From contig CM036765.1 of NCBI GenBank assembly GCA_020796225.1, forward strand, positions 31,958,066 to 32,022,065: 64,000 bases of DNA. Direction: 5' to 3'. The notes beneath the pieces were generated by a model. The model saw only the letters and a program-made list of their open reading frames with translations, did no database searches and was not told where the DNA came from. Positions 1 through 26,292 of the stretch are shown here, in pieces. The first letter of the stretch is position 1, and each line of letters opens with the position of its first letter. The position numbers and the translations under genes are program-made. This DNA comes from Arion vulgaris. Its lineage: Eukaryota; Mollusca; Gastropoda; Stylommatophora; Arionidae.

Positions 1-490
1 TAGATTGGCTAGAAGAGTTGGTAGCAGACACTTTTAAGTAACTAGTTAAAACTTGAAGATTATTAATGAGAAATTATAAACTTGAGTTTCATGCAGCTTT
101 TGGGTTGGAGGACATGGGTGAAAGTATTGATAGGTTGCAACACAGTGATTCCTTTAAGATTTTACGTTTTGGAAATTTGGAATATTTAATAAATTCATCT
201 TTTAAGAAAATATTGTGTATGGCCGTCGTCCAGACACACTTTTCATTTGTTTAATATTTTGTAAAGGGGGGAAACTACTTTCGGCGATGTAGTCTCAAGT
301 AAAGAAAGTTTATAGTTGGGGGAACTAAGAAAAATTTGATGCGGATAAATGAATTTTTACTTTAATGAAGTTAGATAAGAATATATCTTGCGAGTCTTGG
401 TTTTCTCTGTTGGTTGCTCAAACTGATGCATTTGTTTGTGAAGTTTGAATGTTTTATTTAACAAGCTTCATTTCCACCTTGCTTACACAG
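1..490 (+). other. Intron of the RBM5/10-like gene (3' part)
   Basis: AT-rich sequence with no recognisable coding content. It ends in an acceptor (AG at 489-490) directly before the first readable exon. Because that exon begins inside a codon and inside RRM1, the upstream N-terminal exons must lie before the window. Confidence 0.7.
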
Positions 491-14915
<14,425 letters not shown>

Positions 14916-15539
14916 CGAATGCTTATAAAGACATAAAAATGTTACTGTAACTTCAGTTGCTTACTAAAAGATTTCTATGATCTGACAATACCAACAAATA
15001 CACCAGCTTGAAATCTACTGTTACTGTATGTAGATCATGTCACTAAGGTTAATACACATTGTTTGCAAAGCAAGTTGGCATATCTAGAGAGTATTTTTTT
15101 ATTATTGTTGGTGTTGAAACAGTTGTGTTCAGATTTTCTCAGAGTTCAAGTATCTACCTGAGTTATATTTTACCTAATCAATAAGCTCTTTGATTGTAAA
15201 CTACAGGACTCATCTATAGATAAAAAGATCTTACCCTACCACATAAAGATTCAAGTGTTATTTATTACATTTCAAGCTCTCACCAGAAGCTTTTATCCAT
15301 CCCATCATGTGACAGATAGCAGAATACTTCAGTTTCTAGTAGAGCTTCCCATTCTTTGATACAGACAAACTTCTACCATCACCTAACTTGTGTTGATTTC
15401 TTGTGATTGTCATTTCACTGTCTCTTGAAGAAGTGGCTATTTGTTCAGACATTATGCTATTTACATGATTTCTGTAGATTGTAGGAACAAGTGTTTACTG
15501 AAGTGATTTGGCATATTTGCCAAAATTACCACTTGCAAG
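14916..15539 (+). other. Presumed 3' UTR and downstream DNA of the RBM gene
   Basis: No ORF or repeat is recognised. No AATAAA or ATTAAA was seen between the stop codon and 15539. The first AATAAA downstream is at 15672-15677, inside the SINE that follows. Confidence 0.4.
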
Positions 15540-15766
15540 CGCAGAGGTGGGTAAAGAATAGAACCACTGTTACCTGCCACGCATGTCGTAAGAGGCGACT
15601 AAGGAGGTTTGGCTGAAATCGGATGCATGTGCCCTAAACGTGTAGAAGTCTATGCGTTTAGGGGCCTACCAAATAAATGTGCAACATATACACGTTCTTG
15701 GCAAAGATCAAATATATCGCAAAGTGTGATTAAAATTGGTTGTAAAGAACGAACGCAAAGAAGAAG
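15540..15766 (+). mobile_element. SINE family A copy with 12-bp target duplication
   Basis: ACCACTTGCAAG flanks it at 15528-15539 and 15767-15778. It contains the core GTCGTAAGAGGCGACTAAGG, GTGTAGAAGTCTATGCGTTT and the tail CGAACGCAAAGAAGAAG shared by all family A copies. The tRNA-like head (GCCCGAGTGG in other copies) is missing, so it is slightly 5'-truncated. Confidence 0.85.
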
Positions 15767-15778
15767 ACCACTTGCAAG

Positions 15779-17083
15779 TCATATGATGTCCATTTTTATC
15801 ATTTGTTAAAATTCGAGGGAACTAATTTGCTTCCATACTTGCCCGCAGCTGAGTTTGAACCAGATACGCTTGGGTTGGGATCGAGCTCAATACAACTTAA
15901 GCATAGACGCTCACTTCTGTAGCATTACATATTCAGTATTGTGCCATCCCCAGACACTGAACTGTTTGATATGAGAACGTGTTCTATGTAAGATATTACC
16001 AACGCAGTTGTTTAAAACATGCCTAATTGTACCTGATGCATTATTTTCTAGAATCTTCAAATCAAAATGCAGACCAAAATCACTGAGTGACAACTTCTGG
16101 GTGACATGTCAGAAGTTGTCAGTTATGAACAAGGAACTTAATCCTCAGTTATTATGCGACACAAATCCTTTGCATCTTCTCTGGAGTTTTTACTCTGCAA
16201 TATTTGTCTGTCACATGTATGGAAACGACTGACACTGACAAGATTTACCTGATCAATTCACACTGGCAGGACCAGTCAAGAAGTTGACATGAGGCATGGT
16301 ACTTCAATGAACTGATGCTTGACAGTGTTGTTTGCCTGGTGTGCTGGCAAATCTCATTCCAGTGATAGCTGTTATGGAGATAACTGCAAATATCATGTGC
16401 TGTGGAATGCTGTTATCCCTAAGCAGTCACCAGATAAATTGTATACTTTGAGTTTGTCTGTTTCCATGATACATATCATATAGATGCTTTAGTCTTAACT
16501 GTGAGATACATACAAGAGCCAAAGTGTATACCGTAACATTCCATCTTTGATGCTAGATTATCAAACTTATCACCAGGTCTCAAGTCTTGTCATATTGTCC
16601 AGGTCAATATGGCCACCTCATAATTTCTGATATCATTGTTTGTTTGTCCATTTTACATTAGCTCTATCAACCATTTGTTGACCACTCTTTGTCATCCAAG
16701 TGTGATTTGTACCAGAAAACTCTAGTGTGTTCTATCAACCATTTGTTGACCACTCTTTGTCATCCAAGTATGATGTGTACCAGACAAGTGGCTGACATTT
16801 ATGCCACTTCCCCCTATTTCGATATATGTCCTGACTCAATCCATGGATTATTGTAAACTGGGCAGTTTGAGTATGTTTACAGTGTACCAGACTCCACACC
16901 GTCTTGCATTCTGCACCATAGCTGACACACTTCCATTTTGTATGGCCAAGTTTTGTAAATATCTAATATAGCTTTAGCATGGCTGTTGTGACAGTAAATA
17001 TGAGCTGAGAAGATGTGACCAATTTGTCTAGTTTTGTTTTAACATGACTGCTTGTGAGACCAACTATTTGTTATCAGATGTGT
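15779..17083. other. Intergenic, with a 68-bp tandem duplication at 16663-16788
   Basis: Two near-identical copies starting TCTATCAACCATTTGTTGAC lie 68 bp apart. Their sequence resembles the end of SINE family B (CAACCACTTGTTAACCACTC), so the duplication may sit in a SINE remnant. No gene is seen elsewhere here. Confidence 0.5.
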
Positions 17084-17275
17084 GATTAGTTGTTGGATGG
17101 GAGACAAATTGTTGAATATGTCGCTATACTTCGGAAGTCAAAGAAGCCACTGCCTGTATGGTGTGGGACAATGATAACAAGAAAAGCAGGCCTGCATGCA
17201 AAAATCTATCAGGGGCGTCACACAAGACATCCTGACAACGTCTTAATTCATAGTGGACGAACGCAAGAATAAGAA
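17084..17275 (+). mobile_element. SINE family E-like fragment
   Basis: It contains TCGGAAGTCAAAGAAGCC, GCCTGTATGG and GCATGCAAAAATCTATCAGG, matching the body of the SINE at 56070-56400, and ends in CGAACGCAAGAATAAGAAT. A reverse-orientation fragment (CGCCATACAGGCGGGCC...CTCCGACTTCAGAGG) lies at 17760-17830. Confidence 0.5.
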
Positions 17276-17986
17276 TATGTGGCTAGTTGTTGGTGTGTCT
17301 GTACATTGAATGTGATGGTCTCTAGTTGTTGAGTGTTTGCTTGTACTTGACATCAACTTTTGTGTGAGTTGTGCATGTCTTATCTTATTCATGTAAAATA
17401 GATACGTTAATAAACAAGCCAGACTTATGTTTAACACATCATCAATTGTGTGCATGAAATATTCTTAGTTTTGCTTTGACAACTGTATAGTCATGTGCTT
17501 GTTGTCATTATTGTATCATATTCAATCATTGTTTCAATACATAATTTATTATATGAGCTTAATCTGATTTGTTCTATTTTTACATTTGTATCAATTGTTT
17601 CTATTGTTAGCTAGTGCTGTTAAACAGTCAATGCCAAGTGTATGTGACAATGTTAAGTTTGGGGTGTCTGTATGGCCTGTTTGACATTCTTCAACATGTT
17701 CTTCTGTGTTAACCTGCTATGAATTCAGGTGTAGCCATGATCTTCTCACTGATTTTTGCATGAAAGTCTACTTGCCGTTTTATTGGTTTCCTCGCCATAC
17801 AGGCGGGCCTTCTCCGACTTCAGAGGTTTCAGCATGTTGATCATCTACCCAGTGTGATCATGATCCAGCTATTTACCAAATATTGCAACCAAAATCTACA
17901 TGTAACCAGGAGAAACTTCATCTCTGGCTCTCAGCCAGATGGTGCAAAGGGCAGGGATATACTATGCAGTCCCCTCTAGGCTTGGG

Positions 17987-18219
17987 GGTTTTCCAAATAA
18001 AAAAAAAAGTTAATTGCATAACATTTACAGGACTTTGCAAATCAACCCCAGTTTTTAACACTGATTTTTCTAGGCATCATTACGTTCAGTAGTTTGCCAT
18101 TGCTTTCTAAACGGGTGGTGCCATCGTACTTTTGTAAAAATCCACGCGAAACAACTTGCAACCAAGCTGTCCGCAGCGTGATTCGGAACGTCGGGGTTAA
18201 TAGACAGTCACTATCCCCT
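17987..18219 (-). mobile_element. SINE family D copy, reverse orientation
   Basis: It is the reverse complement of the SINE at 37235-37481. Shared segments include GTTAATTGCATA, CAGTAGTTTGCCATTGCTTT, TTGTAAAAATCCACGCGAAA and GGGGTTAATAGACAGTCAC. The head in the sense direction resembles a tRNA-derived promoter. Confidence 0.7.
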
Positions 18220-18740
18220 AATATGTTGAGTAAAATATATGTCTTGTTTCTCACAAGACACTGTTTCCTGCACATAGCTAATTCGCAACTCTCCATATTT
18301 GTCCCAAATTCATTTGTTGTATAGAAGGGGAGATCTCACCTGAAGGTACAAGAGAGAAAGATTAGTGTGGGAAATTCTTAAAGAAAGTCATCAACATTAC
18401 TAGTCGTCTACTTCACACGTTCCATGTCAACCACTTGTTTAACTACTCTGTGTGAGTATACTGGCGCTGCGTCATCTTACAAATAACAAGTGCCAGTATA
18501 TCAGCTTAGAAAACCGAAGGGATTAAAGAAATATAACAGATAAAAACGGAATCCTGAATTTACGTTTAATTTTAAAAAAAAAGAATTCAATCTTTTTTAA
18601 TTCTCAATCTATTCTTTTAACTTCCTGCTCAGGGCATATTTTTGTATGAGACAGTCATGTTCTAGAATATATTTACTACTCGATGACTCATTTTTAAAAA
18701 AAAATGTTAACTCACAAAGCTCAGGATATTCAGTTCAAAT

Positions 18741-19010
18741 GTGAGATCCGTCTTGTTGTTCGTCTCCGAAATGTTTCGAGTCACCCAGTTGAATGCAAAT
18801 AAGATGCACAAACCTGTGGATCAGGCAGAAATTCATGATGACCCAGGCAGGAAGAAGACAATGCTGGTGGTTCGACATACCCTGCGGAAGACACAGTCGA
18901 ACGTTACTAGACAGGCACTTAAGTGGAATCTGCAAGAGAAACGGAAAAGAAGACGCCATAAACAGACCTGAGACGGAGTCTTCTTGAACTGAGAGATGCC
19001 AGATTATCAT
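18741..19010 (+). pseudogene. LINE reverse-transcriptase C-terminal fragment
   Basis: The + strand reads GRKKTMLVVRHTLRKTQSNV and RQALKWNLQEKRKRRRHKQT, the basic tail that follows the reverse transcriptase in CR1/I-type LINEs. It is short, frameshifted and 5'-truncated. Confidence 0.6.
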
Positions 19011-19109
19011 GAGAAACCATAGAGTAAACGATCAGAGACCGGGGAAAGTGTAGTAATAATAATAACAGTAATAATTATAATACGGACCATAACACATTAG
19101 GGTCGTATG

Positions 19110-19460
19110 GGAGCTACGATTGAATCGTCAACACTCAAGTCCGACCAAAAATCTCTTTGCGAGGCAGACGAGTGTAGAAAAGTTCTTTCCTGACCAATCC
19201 TTGATGTTATGAGCGGATGCTTTTCTTTGCCTTCCTCTTCTCCCACCTCCTTCTACTGTTCCATGAAGCATTGACTCTGAGAGGGAGTCCTGTCTGTTCT
19301 CGTGTCCGGACCATACGCGCTTACGACGTTTCCCCACTGGCAGAGACGCATCCTATTAACCTGTATTTTATTCCTAACAAATGTATTTGTTTCGTGTTCT
19401 TTGTAAGGGAGCCTCATCATTCTTTTGTAATATTTATATTTTAAAACTTGAATCTCCATT
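19110..19460 (-). pseudogene. LINE reverse-transcriptase C-terminal fragment, minus strand
   Basis: The minus strand encodes YKYYKRMMRLPYKE, then in another frame RQDSLSESMLHGT and GGGRRGRQRKASAHNIKDW, the typical end of a LINE reverse transcriptase ORF. At least one frameshift is present. Confidence 0.65.
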
Positions 19461-19607
19461 CTTTATTTATTAGAGCTACTTAGCAAGTAAACTCAGAAAA
19501 CTGACAAAACTACTGAACGTATAAGTGGCGCATAGAAAATCAACGACTCGTTTACTGTGGTTGATGGCCAAGTCATGTAAAAGATACGCTGCGATTTTCA
19601 TTTCAGC

Positions 19608-19806
19608 AAGAAAAGGGTCTAAAATTGAAGGATTGACTTCATTGCACCGGGTTTTAACCCATATGGCTCGGTCCCTCTCCGCAGAAATGGCACGCCAACT
19701 GCTGAGAGTATTGCCCGAACTCCGTAGCTCCAGCAACAATTCTAGGGATCTCTGAAAAAAATACACTCGTAAAAAGAACAACGCGGTCCGGATTACTACG
19801 TAGATG
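19608..19806 (-). mobile_element. SINE family C copy, reverse orientation
   Basis: It is the reverse complement of 35980-36251: GACTTCATTGCACCGGGTT, CCATATGGCTCGGTCCCTC, GAAATGGCACGCCAACTGC and CCGAACTCCGTAGCTCC are shared. The tRNA-like head is decayed near 19790. Confidence 0.7.
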
Positions 19807-20329
19807 ACTACTTAGCAAGTAACAATTTTTCAATAAAATATTTTCTCCAGCTCGTGACAATAGTTATAATATTAATATATATATATATATAGATCTGACT
19901 CCGCGCAGTGTTTATTGAAGTACATATATCAGTTGCAAACATAACTGAACACTTGCAAGATATAGTACAACTAAATGGTGTGACAACAGGACGTAAAGGC
20001 TTTAGATTACTTGAATAAGAGTTCAATTAAAATGTGACGTTACCAAGTAATAAAATCGTATCCTTGAACCTACTGACCTACAAGGCGATAGCGTTGCTGT
20101 TGCTAGGTTACAGAAGTATTCAACAAAACCCATGTTTAATTTTGATATTTCTATTATACTGTTACTGTATTACACTTCTGTTGGATTTATTTGTTAATAG
20201 CATTGAACCGTGGTCTCAGTCGTCTGCACAAACTTTCAAACAATGGGGAAACATACATCAGTATCATTCATAGACGTTTTGGTTATACTTCAGATAGGAA
20301 AACATCAGACATTTATCTGTGGTCAAAGA

Positions 20330-20495
20330 CAGGGCCGTGTGGTATATTTTCTCAGTATGACGCAAGTCTTCGAAATTCCGCCCCTTAAATGGTTTTCCCT
20401 TAAAATAACTTTCAATTGTAACTTTGATTTTGCTGTTTATGCCGCCCTCCTTACGGTGCCACCGCCTCTCTGTATCATAGCTTGACACGGCCCTG
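20330..20495. mobile_element. hAT-type MITE, CAGGGCCG family
   Basis: This 166-bp element has ends CAGGGCCGTGTGG and, reversed, CAGGGCCGTGTCA. It is flanked by a perfect 8-bp duplication GTCAAAGA (20322-20329, 20496-20503). An 8-bp duplication is characteristic of hAT elements. A relative lies at 30513-30681. Confidence 0.85.
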
Positions 20496-20584
20496 GTCAA
20501 AGATTATTTCTTTCCTTTCTTCCTTTCGTTTGCTTGAAATATTGTCTTTATATTCAATATTATCTCTTGTTTTAAACTTAACTG

Positions 20585-20890
20585 TCTTTTGTATAGTTCA
20601 CACCTAGGTCCGTGCAGTTTTTTCAGTGCAGTGTTGGTTCACTAGGCTAGTGAGTTTCACCTCGGTATATATATCATTTTCATGGCAGTTTTAAAGTATG
20701 TGCTCTGCAGTCTGTGGTGTCTGTCTGCGTTCGCTAGCTATGAATTCAGGCGTAGTCAGGGCGGGCGCCTGGTATGGCGTCTGACTGATATTTGAGTGAA
20801 GGCCTACTTTCCTTATTATCCGTGTACCCCCCACCCTCCCCACCACCATTCAGACGAGCCTTTTCCAACTTCAGAAGTTCCGTGTGCTTG
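20585..20890 (-). mobile_element. I-like LINE 3' fragment followed by SINE E-like remnant
   Basis: The minus strand of 20590-20740 reads QTAEHIL, the motif after RNase H in I-like LINEs here (compare TTEHVLQDC near 35600). Position 20740-20890 holds a SINE E-like reverse piece (GAAGGCCTACTTTCC, GACGAGCC...CAACTTCAGAAG). Both are decayed. Confidence 0.45.
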
Positions 20891-21401
20891 TCCACACGAC
20901 TGAATTGCCAGTCTCCAATTTTGTATATATGTGGCTGCGCAGCCAATTGCATTCTATTCTGTGGCGCAGAATGACAACTTGTTCTTATCCGTTCATATGT
21001 TGATAGTCGTCCTGGGTGGTTTTCTGATTTGTTTACTCATTCTTTTTTATGATTGGTAACTAGTATATCCGGCTAATCGTCTGCAGCAACTTCCATGGCC
21101 AACTGGTCCGATATCTCATTTCCTGGTATTCCACATTAAGATGGTATCTACTGCAAAACGACATCGCACCCCTTGCACAGTTCAGAAAGTAGTGTTTGTT
21201 GACCTGTCAATTTTCTGGACTAAAGCTGCTTCAGGTGCTGATTTTGCATCCGTAAAAAATGCAACAGGCTATGGTGATCCATGGTGGAAGGTGCTGCAGA
21301 CGATCAGCCGGATGTATCAATTATTTATCATAGAAAAGACTTGGTAACGATGTTTAATATTGACAAGTTTGTCCACTTATTATCAATTTGAAGCATAGTA
21401 G

Positions 21402-21403
<2 letters not shown>

Positions 21404-21447
<44 letters not shown>
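21404..21447. repeat. (CT)n microsatellite
   Basis: About 22 uninterrupted CT repeats, ending shortly before the SINE at 21469. Confidence 0.95.
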
Positions 21448-21450
<3 letters not shown>

Positions 21451-21468
21451 CCCATAGTAGATACAAGA

Positions 21469-21805
21469 CGCCCGAGTGGTTACCAGGGCCCAAATTTGGG
21501 GTGTAAAGAATAGAACCACTGTTACCTGCCACGGCATGTCGTAAGAGAAACCGGATGCGCATGCCCTAAACGTGTAGAAGTCTATGCGTTTAGGGGCCTA
21601 CCAAACCCCACGCATGTCGTAAGAGGCGACTAGGGAGGTTTTGCTGAAATCGGATTCACATGTCCTAAAGGTGTAGAAGTCTATGCGTTTAGGGGCCTAG
21701 CAAACCAATGTGCAACGTATACACGTTCTTGGCAAAGATCAAACATATCACAAGAGTGATTAAAATTGGTTGTAAAGAACAAACGCAAAGAAAAAGAAGA
21801 AGAAG
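21469..21805 (+). mobile_element. SINE family A copy with internal duplication
   Basis: A 13-bp duplication AGTAGATACAAGA lies at 21456-21468 and 21806-21818. The head GCCCGAGTGGTTACC resembles a tRNA-Leu/Ser A box. The middle segment, from the GTCGTAAGAG core to GCGTTTAGGGGCCTA, occurs twice. The copy ends in a GAA-rich tail. Confidence 0.9.
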
Positions 21806-21818
21806 AGTAGATACAAGA

Positions 21819-22312
21819 ATATTGTCATGGTATAGACGACTGAGGAAGATATCAAGCATCTCGCGGGTCCTATCAATAAAGGCATCATTCTCGCTATACA
21901 TGGGATGAAGGCGCAACAGTTGAGAAAATGCAGTGTCTCGACAAGTCTTAGGGTGGGAAGATTTGTAGAGAAGAAAACTATGTGCATCGGTAGGCTTTTA
22001 ACATACTGATGTTGTGATGTTTGACTGGTGATAGTGGTGTCTAAATAAGTGGCATAAATAGGTGAAGATTTTAGAGTTAAACCGAATAGCAACATTGAAC
22101 TAATTAATTAAATTGATGAAGCGGGACAAAACAGCATAATTAATTAAATTGATGAAGCGGGACAAAACAGCATAAGACATATCAATAATTGTTTGTTATG
22201 TCGGAAATATTAACGCCTCTTTAAGCCGAGACGCGCCTTTTTCAACCCAAGTACAAGTCTTTTTTGTTTGTTTTTATATCAGTCCAACTCTTTCTTTATT
22301 CTTCATTTGGCT
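21819..22312. other. Unassigned DNA with a 36-bp tandem duplication (22101-22172)
   Basis: Two exact copies of a unit starting TAATTAATTAAATTGATGAA. A minus-strand open frame (21760-22095) is present but resembles nothing I recognise. Confidence 0.5.
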
Positions 22313-22600
22313 TCACACTGCTACCGGGTTGTTGTCCAGTGTCGTCACACTGCTACCGGGTTGTTGTCCAGTGTCGTCACACTGCTACCGGGTTGTTGTC
22401 CAGTGTCGTCACACTGCTACCGGGTTGTTGTCCAGTGTCGTCACACTGCTACCGGGTTGTTGTCCAGTGTCGTCACACTGCTACCGGGTTGTTGTCCAGT
22501 GTCGTCACACTGCTACCGGGTTGTTGTCCAGTGTCGTCACACTGCTACCGTGTTGTTGTCCAGTGTCGTCACACTGCTACCGGGTTGTTGTCCAGTGTCG
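22313..22600. repeat. 32-bp tandem array (9 copies) derived from a LINE 3' end
   Basis: The unit is CACACTGCTACCGGGTTGTT plus GTCCAGTGTCGT, nearly identical in nine copies. It is the reverse complement of the 3' terminus of the LINE at 43125-43500 (CTGGGCAACAATCCGGTAGC, AGTGTGACGAC). As 32 is not a multiple of three, the same peptide repeats appear in all three frames; they are not genes. Confidence 0.92.
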
Positions 22601-22830
22601 GGGTTTTCTGTTTTTGTCTTGCGCTGTTCTGTTGGCTTGGGTGATTGTTATTTTCGCTCGTTGACATGATTATGCTACGCCATCTAACCATCTTTTTCGT
22701 GGTCTTCCTCTCGTCTTCTTTCCTGATGTTCTGTTGTAAAAGACTCTGTATACTGTGGAGTTTGGATGCATTCCTATTAAGTGGTCAAACCACTTCATTC
22801 TTAGATTCTCAATGTAATTCAAGCAAGGTT
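22601..22830 (-). pseudogene. LINE reverse-transcriptase C-terminal fragment, minus strand
   Basis: It matches the reverse complement of 43240-43480 almost base for base, for example GCCATCTAACCATCTTTTTC and GTGGTCAAACCACTTCATTC. The array at 22313-22600 sits exactly at its 3' end. Confidence 0.8.
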
Positions 22831-23107
22831 CTGTCCATCAGACTAACAAACATAAAACATAGGAACAAACTAATGTCCATTATTTTACACACAATTCATA
22901 CCATCAAATAGAGAAGGCCCATGTGTAATGTGAACAAACTTAACGTTTAATTAAAAAAAACCCAATATTATGCTTATTCAGAATACATTTTTTTTAACTT
23001 TAAATTTTGATGAGCATTAAAGTTTTTAAAGTAAAATACAGTAACATGAAGCTATCAAACGGGCGCTATAGCACCGCGGAGCCTCTTTGGACAACATTGT
23101 TCTAGAC

Positions 23108-23712
23108 CAGCGGTTGTCAAACTTTGCAGTAACGTTGCCCCCTTTTAAATACATTTTGCTGCCACGGACTCCAACAGTTTCTATATATAAAAATCTTCTA
23201 GCGATGGAGTTATTATTACACCACGTTAACAGTCAAGCTGGCTCCAATTTCTCAGTCTGCGGGAAACTTCAAATGATCTTTCATTTTGTCCTGTCAGACA
23301 TTTAGACTCCAGTCTGGTCCGGGTTCTTCGATTTAGCAGCGGAACTAGTTTACTACTGTTTTTATACATCTATGTCGCCCGTCTGCCCAGCGTGTTCGTA
23401 GCGCGTTGGACTACGGGTGACTATCTATCTGTGTGTGCGGGTTCAATTCCGCGGTATGGCAGAAAAAGCCACAGATTCCCCAGATTTACGGTGTTCGTGG
23501 CACCGAACCGAAGGGTTACGATGTCCATGGCACCGAACCGAAGAGCTGAAAAGCTCAAGTGCTTCTGGATCGGAAAAAAAAGACATCTTTGTAAAATGTA
23601 TTTTTCTGTTTGAAATATCAAAGATCATAATATTTCTTTAAGCGCTTGAGAACCCCCTGTGAGTACCTCGTGAGCCCCCGGGGGTCCGCAGACCGCAGTT
23701 TGGGAACCGCTG
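23108..23712. mobile_element. Non-autonomous hAT element, CAGCGGTT family, 605 bp
   Basis: The 8-bp duplication TTCTAGAC lies at 23100-23107 and 23713-23720. Ends are CAGCGGTTGTCAAACTTTGC and, reversed, CAGCGGTTCCCAAACTGCGG. The interior holds a tRNA-like stretch with a B-box-like GGTTCAATTCC near 23440 and a short direct repeat (GGCACCGAACCGAAG). No transposase is present. A related end lies at 50861-50928. Confidence 0.88.
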
Positions 23713-23975
23713 TTCTAGACGATGTAGAAGTTGGAACTGAAGAGTCTAAGACAGACAGAATATGTGTATAATTGTCTGAAATAAAACTCAGACGTTGATA
23801 CGCACAGTTAGTTTATAAACGCTGAAGTATATGTAGCTCTCTTGTGTAGAGTAGACTTGCAGATAGGTGAAGGTTAAAGAAAATGTCGTTGGGAATAAAC
23901 CTAAGTTGCGTGATGGTGAAAATAAAATTGCGATGAGAATGAAATGCTCTTTTTAAAAAGTTATCATGGTGTAGT

Positions 23976-24142
23976 CAGTAGCGATAAAAAGAATATCAAG
24001 CGTCAGTAAACTGAATGACCACTATAGCCCATCACTTCAATAATACTGATCATTTGGAAGCTTGTAACATCCATGTTACACCCATCTGATCATTTTTATC
24101 TGATGATCCGGAATCGGTTTGTTCTTGAAAATAGTTTTATAT
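23976..24142 (+). mobile_element. Penelope-like element, GIY-YIG 3' region, left part
   Basis: This stretch is homologous to 59490-59600 (shared ATCACTTCAATAATACTG / CATTTCAATGATACTG, CATCTGATC / CATCCGATC), which encodes a Penelope-type GIY-YIG C-terminus. It is full of stops. The element is interrupted at 24142 by a SINE and resumes at 28487. Confidence 0.65.
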
Positions 24143-24688
24143 CCGCCCGAGTGGTTACCGGGGCCCAAATTTGGGGTGTAAAGAATAGAACCACTGTTCC
24201 GTGCCATGCATGTCGTAAGAGGCGACTAAGGAGGTTTGGATGAAATCGGATGCAGTGGCGTAGCTAGAGTAAACGTCACCCGGGGCGGTCCGTTCAAATG
24301 TCACCCCAGTGACCCCACACGACCCTATGCTGAATGGTTAGGTGTAGCTAAATTTTCATACATACTCTACCTCTAGGCTCTACTTTACTCTACTGACCGG
24401 TACGTTACTGCTTACATGTATGATCCAAGACAAAATCCGAATCCAATACCACAAAACAAATAGTTCAAATCCAAAGATTTTAAAATGCAACTGTTCACTT
24501 TCAGAACATCTAAATGCAAAACACGGCAATGCACAGACCAAAAGAATGTCCTTCGACACTATAGTCCTAGAAGGAATGTCTTCTTGTTTTCATTGTGGCA
24601 AACAGGTCAATGACATCGTCAAAATCTATTTGTCTTGTAAGCTCGTGTTCAATGGACAGAACAGCCAGATCCGACAATCTCGACTGGC

Positions 24689-25110
24689 TCATGGTTGACT
24701 GGAGGTAATTTTTATAAGTTTCATTTTGGAGAAACTTCTTTCACACGATGCCACAGAAACACATATTGTCAGAAAGAATCTTAGAGTCAGCGTAAGATAT
24801 GGCAATGATTCAACAAAGTCCCACTTGATGATAAACCGTAGGAATTGCAGTACAGTCCAGTGCTTGGCTTCCTCCAAGTTTATTTCGGCTGCTTGTAGGT
24901 GTCGCCTTAAACGTGGTATTTCTAGACAAAGGTCTTCTTCAGACAGCTCATCATACACGGCTGTGAGCTTGGTAACAGACAACTGTATTTCTTCGTCGTT
25001 GGCACAAATAATATGGTCTGGCTGAACGGCAGAAAAAGTCAGCAAAATGTCATTCACTGCCTTTCCTCTCGTATCGAACTCCATATGAAAACGGTCCAGA
25101 CACTCTAACA
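24689..25110 (-). pseudogene. hAT transposase C-terminal fragment (ZMYM1-like)
   Basis: The minus strand encodes FLTICVSVASCERSFSKMKL, the hAT dimerization domain (SVASCERSFS-KLKLIK type) found in ZMYM1-like transposases, preceded by a helical region (LEIPRLRRHLQAAEINLEEA). Reading upstream, the frame is interrupted at 25110 by the inner hAT. On the far side (about 27965-28015) a short stretch reads NYMKERRRQHNING, resembling the region before the catalytic core in this family. Most of the protein is absent, so it cannot be active. Confidence 0.8.
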
Positions 25111-26292
25111 CCCTGTTTCCCAACGTGGGGCGTACGCCCCACAGGGGGGCATTTTCATCGTTTAGGGGGCAATGGACTCGTTCGGAGTTTAACTAATGTT
25201 CATGATGTTGCAAAACCGATATACTGACTTTTGGATGTCTGTTTACAAAAACGACTGTTGCTTCACAATCACTTTACTGAAGTTTAAAAAATCTTCAATA
25301 AGTGGAAAGTACTTATATCTAGGTACATTTTTATCTCCTTTTAACAAAGCTTTGAAAGCATGTATTATTGTGTTAAAATCGAGTCATATTAAACAAAAAC
25401 TGTAATGTGTCCGTCATTTGCCAACCTTGTCACGGTAAAGTCCAAAATGAGTTTATATAGTGCAATCTTGAATATGTAATAGTATTGGACAGAGCCACGC
25501 ATATCATATTTCCGCCATAGAAAGCAGGTCTGAAGTTTGATTTGGCTTGGACTGTTAGGTACGGTCGGAAAGGAAACCAAGAAACATCAAGGTGGTTTGA
25601 CTCAAATACAAGTTATGGGCCATTAGTCTAATTACCAGAGTAATGGATACTCACTGTGCAGCTGGATTATACAGGTGTCCTTAGAGTACCATTTTGTAGT
25701 TGTATAGTTAACGAAGAAGCATTTATATATGGATTACAGTAGAATATCATGAGATCTTTTTTTCCATATTTAGCAACAGATTGATAAGGCGTGGTTGGGA
25801 CATACATTTTTAAACAATGATAGAAGAATGTCGATAGTCAAAGTAAAATGAGTCTTTTCTAAGAGAGTATCATATGTGGGAAATCACAGTCCTGAGAACA
25901 AAGTTTTGGAATAGTAAAGTAATAGAATATTCACCCATATATATACACGATCGACTTTAAAAAGAGGGAGTAATAGTGCAAATAGAGAGCCAAATACAGA
26001 ACAACTATGAGGTAGCTAGAATAAAAACAGAGAATAGCTAAAGTACATGACTGTTAGGCCAGATTATACGAGAAAAGCAGAAGAGAACCGAAGAGCTTCA
26101 CGTAGAAGATATATCTATTGGAGGTTAGAATTTATCAGAGCTAATTAGAAGAGAACACCGCATACTTTTTCAAATATTGTTAATGATTTTTTTTTCTTCA
26201 AATAGTCATGCTACAATAATCGAATTTTCTCAAACGCATATCACCTGATGTGAAATATTATTATATTAATGTATTCCACATTAATGTCTTTT

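Noticed and set aside
22264..22669. Three overlapping long open frames with cysteine-rich repeats
   Set aside because: They are the same 32-bp unit read in three frames. The array derives from a LINE 3' end and has no gene signals.
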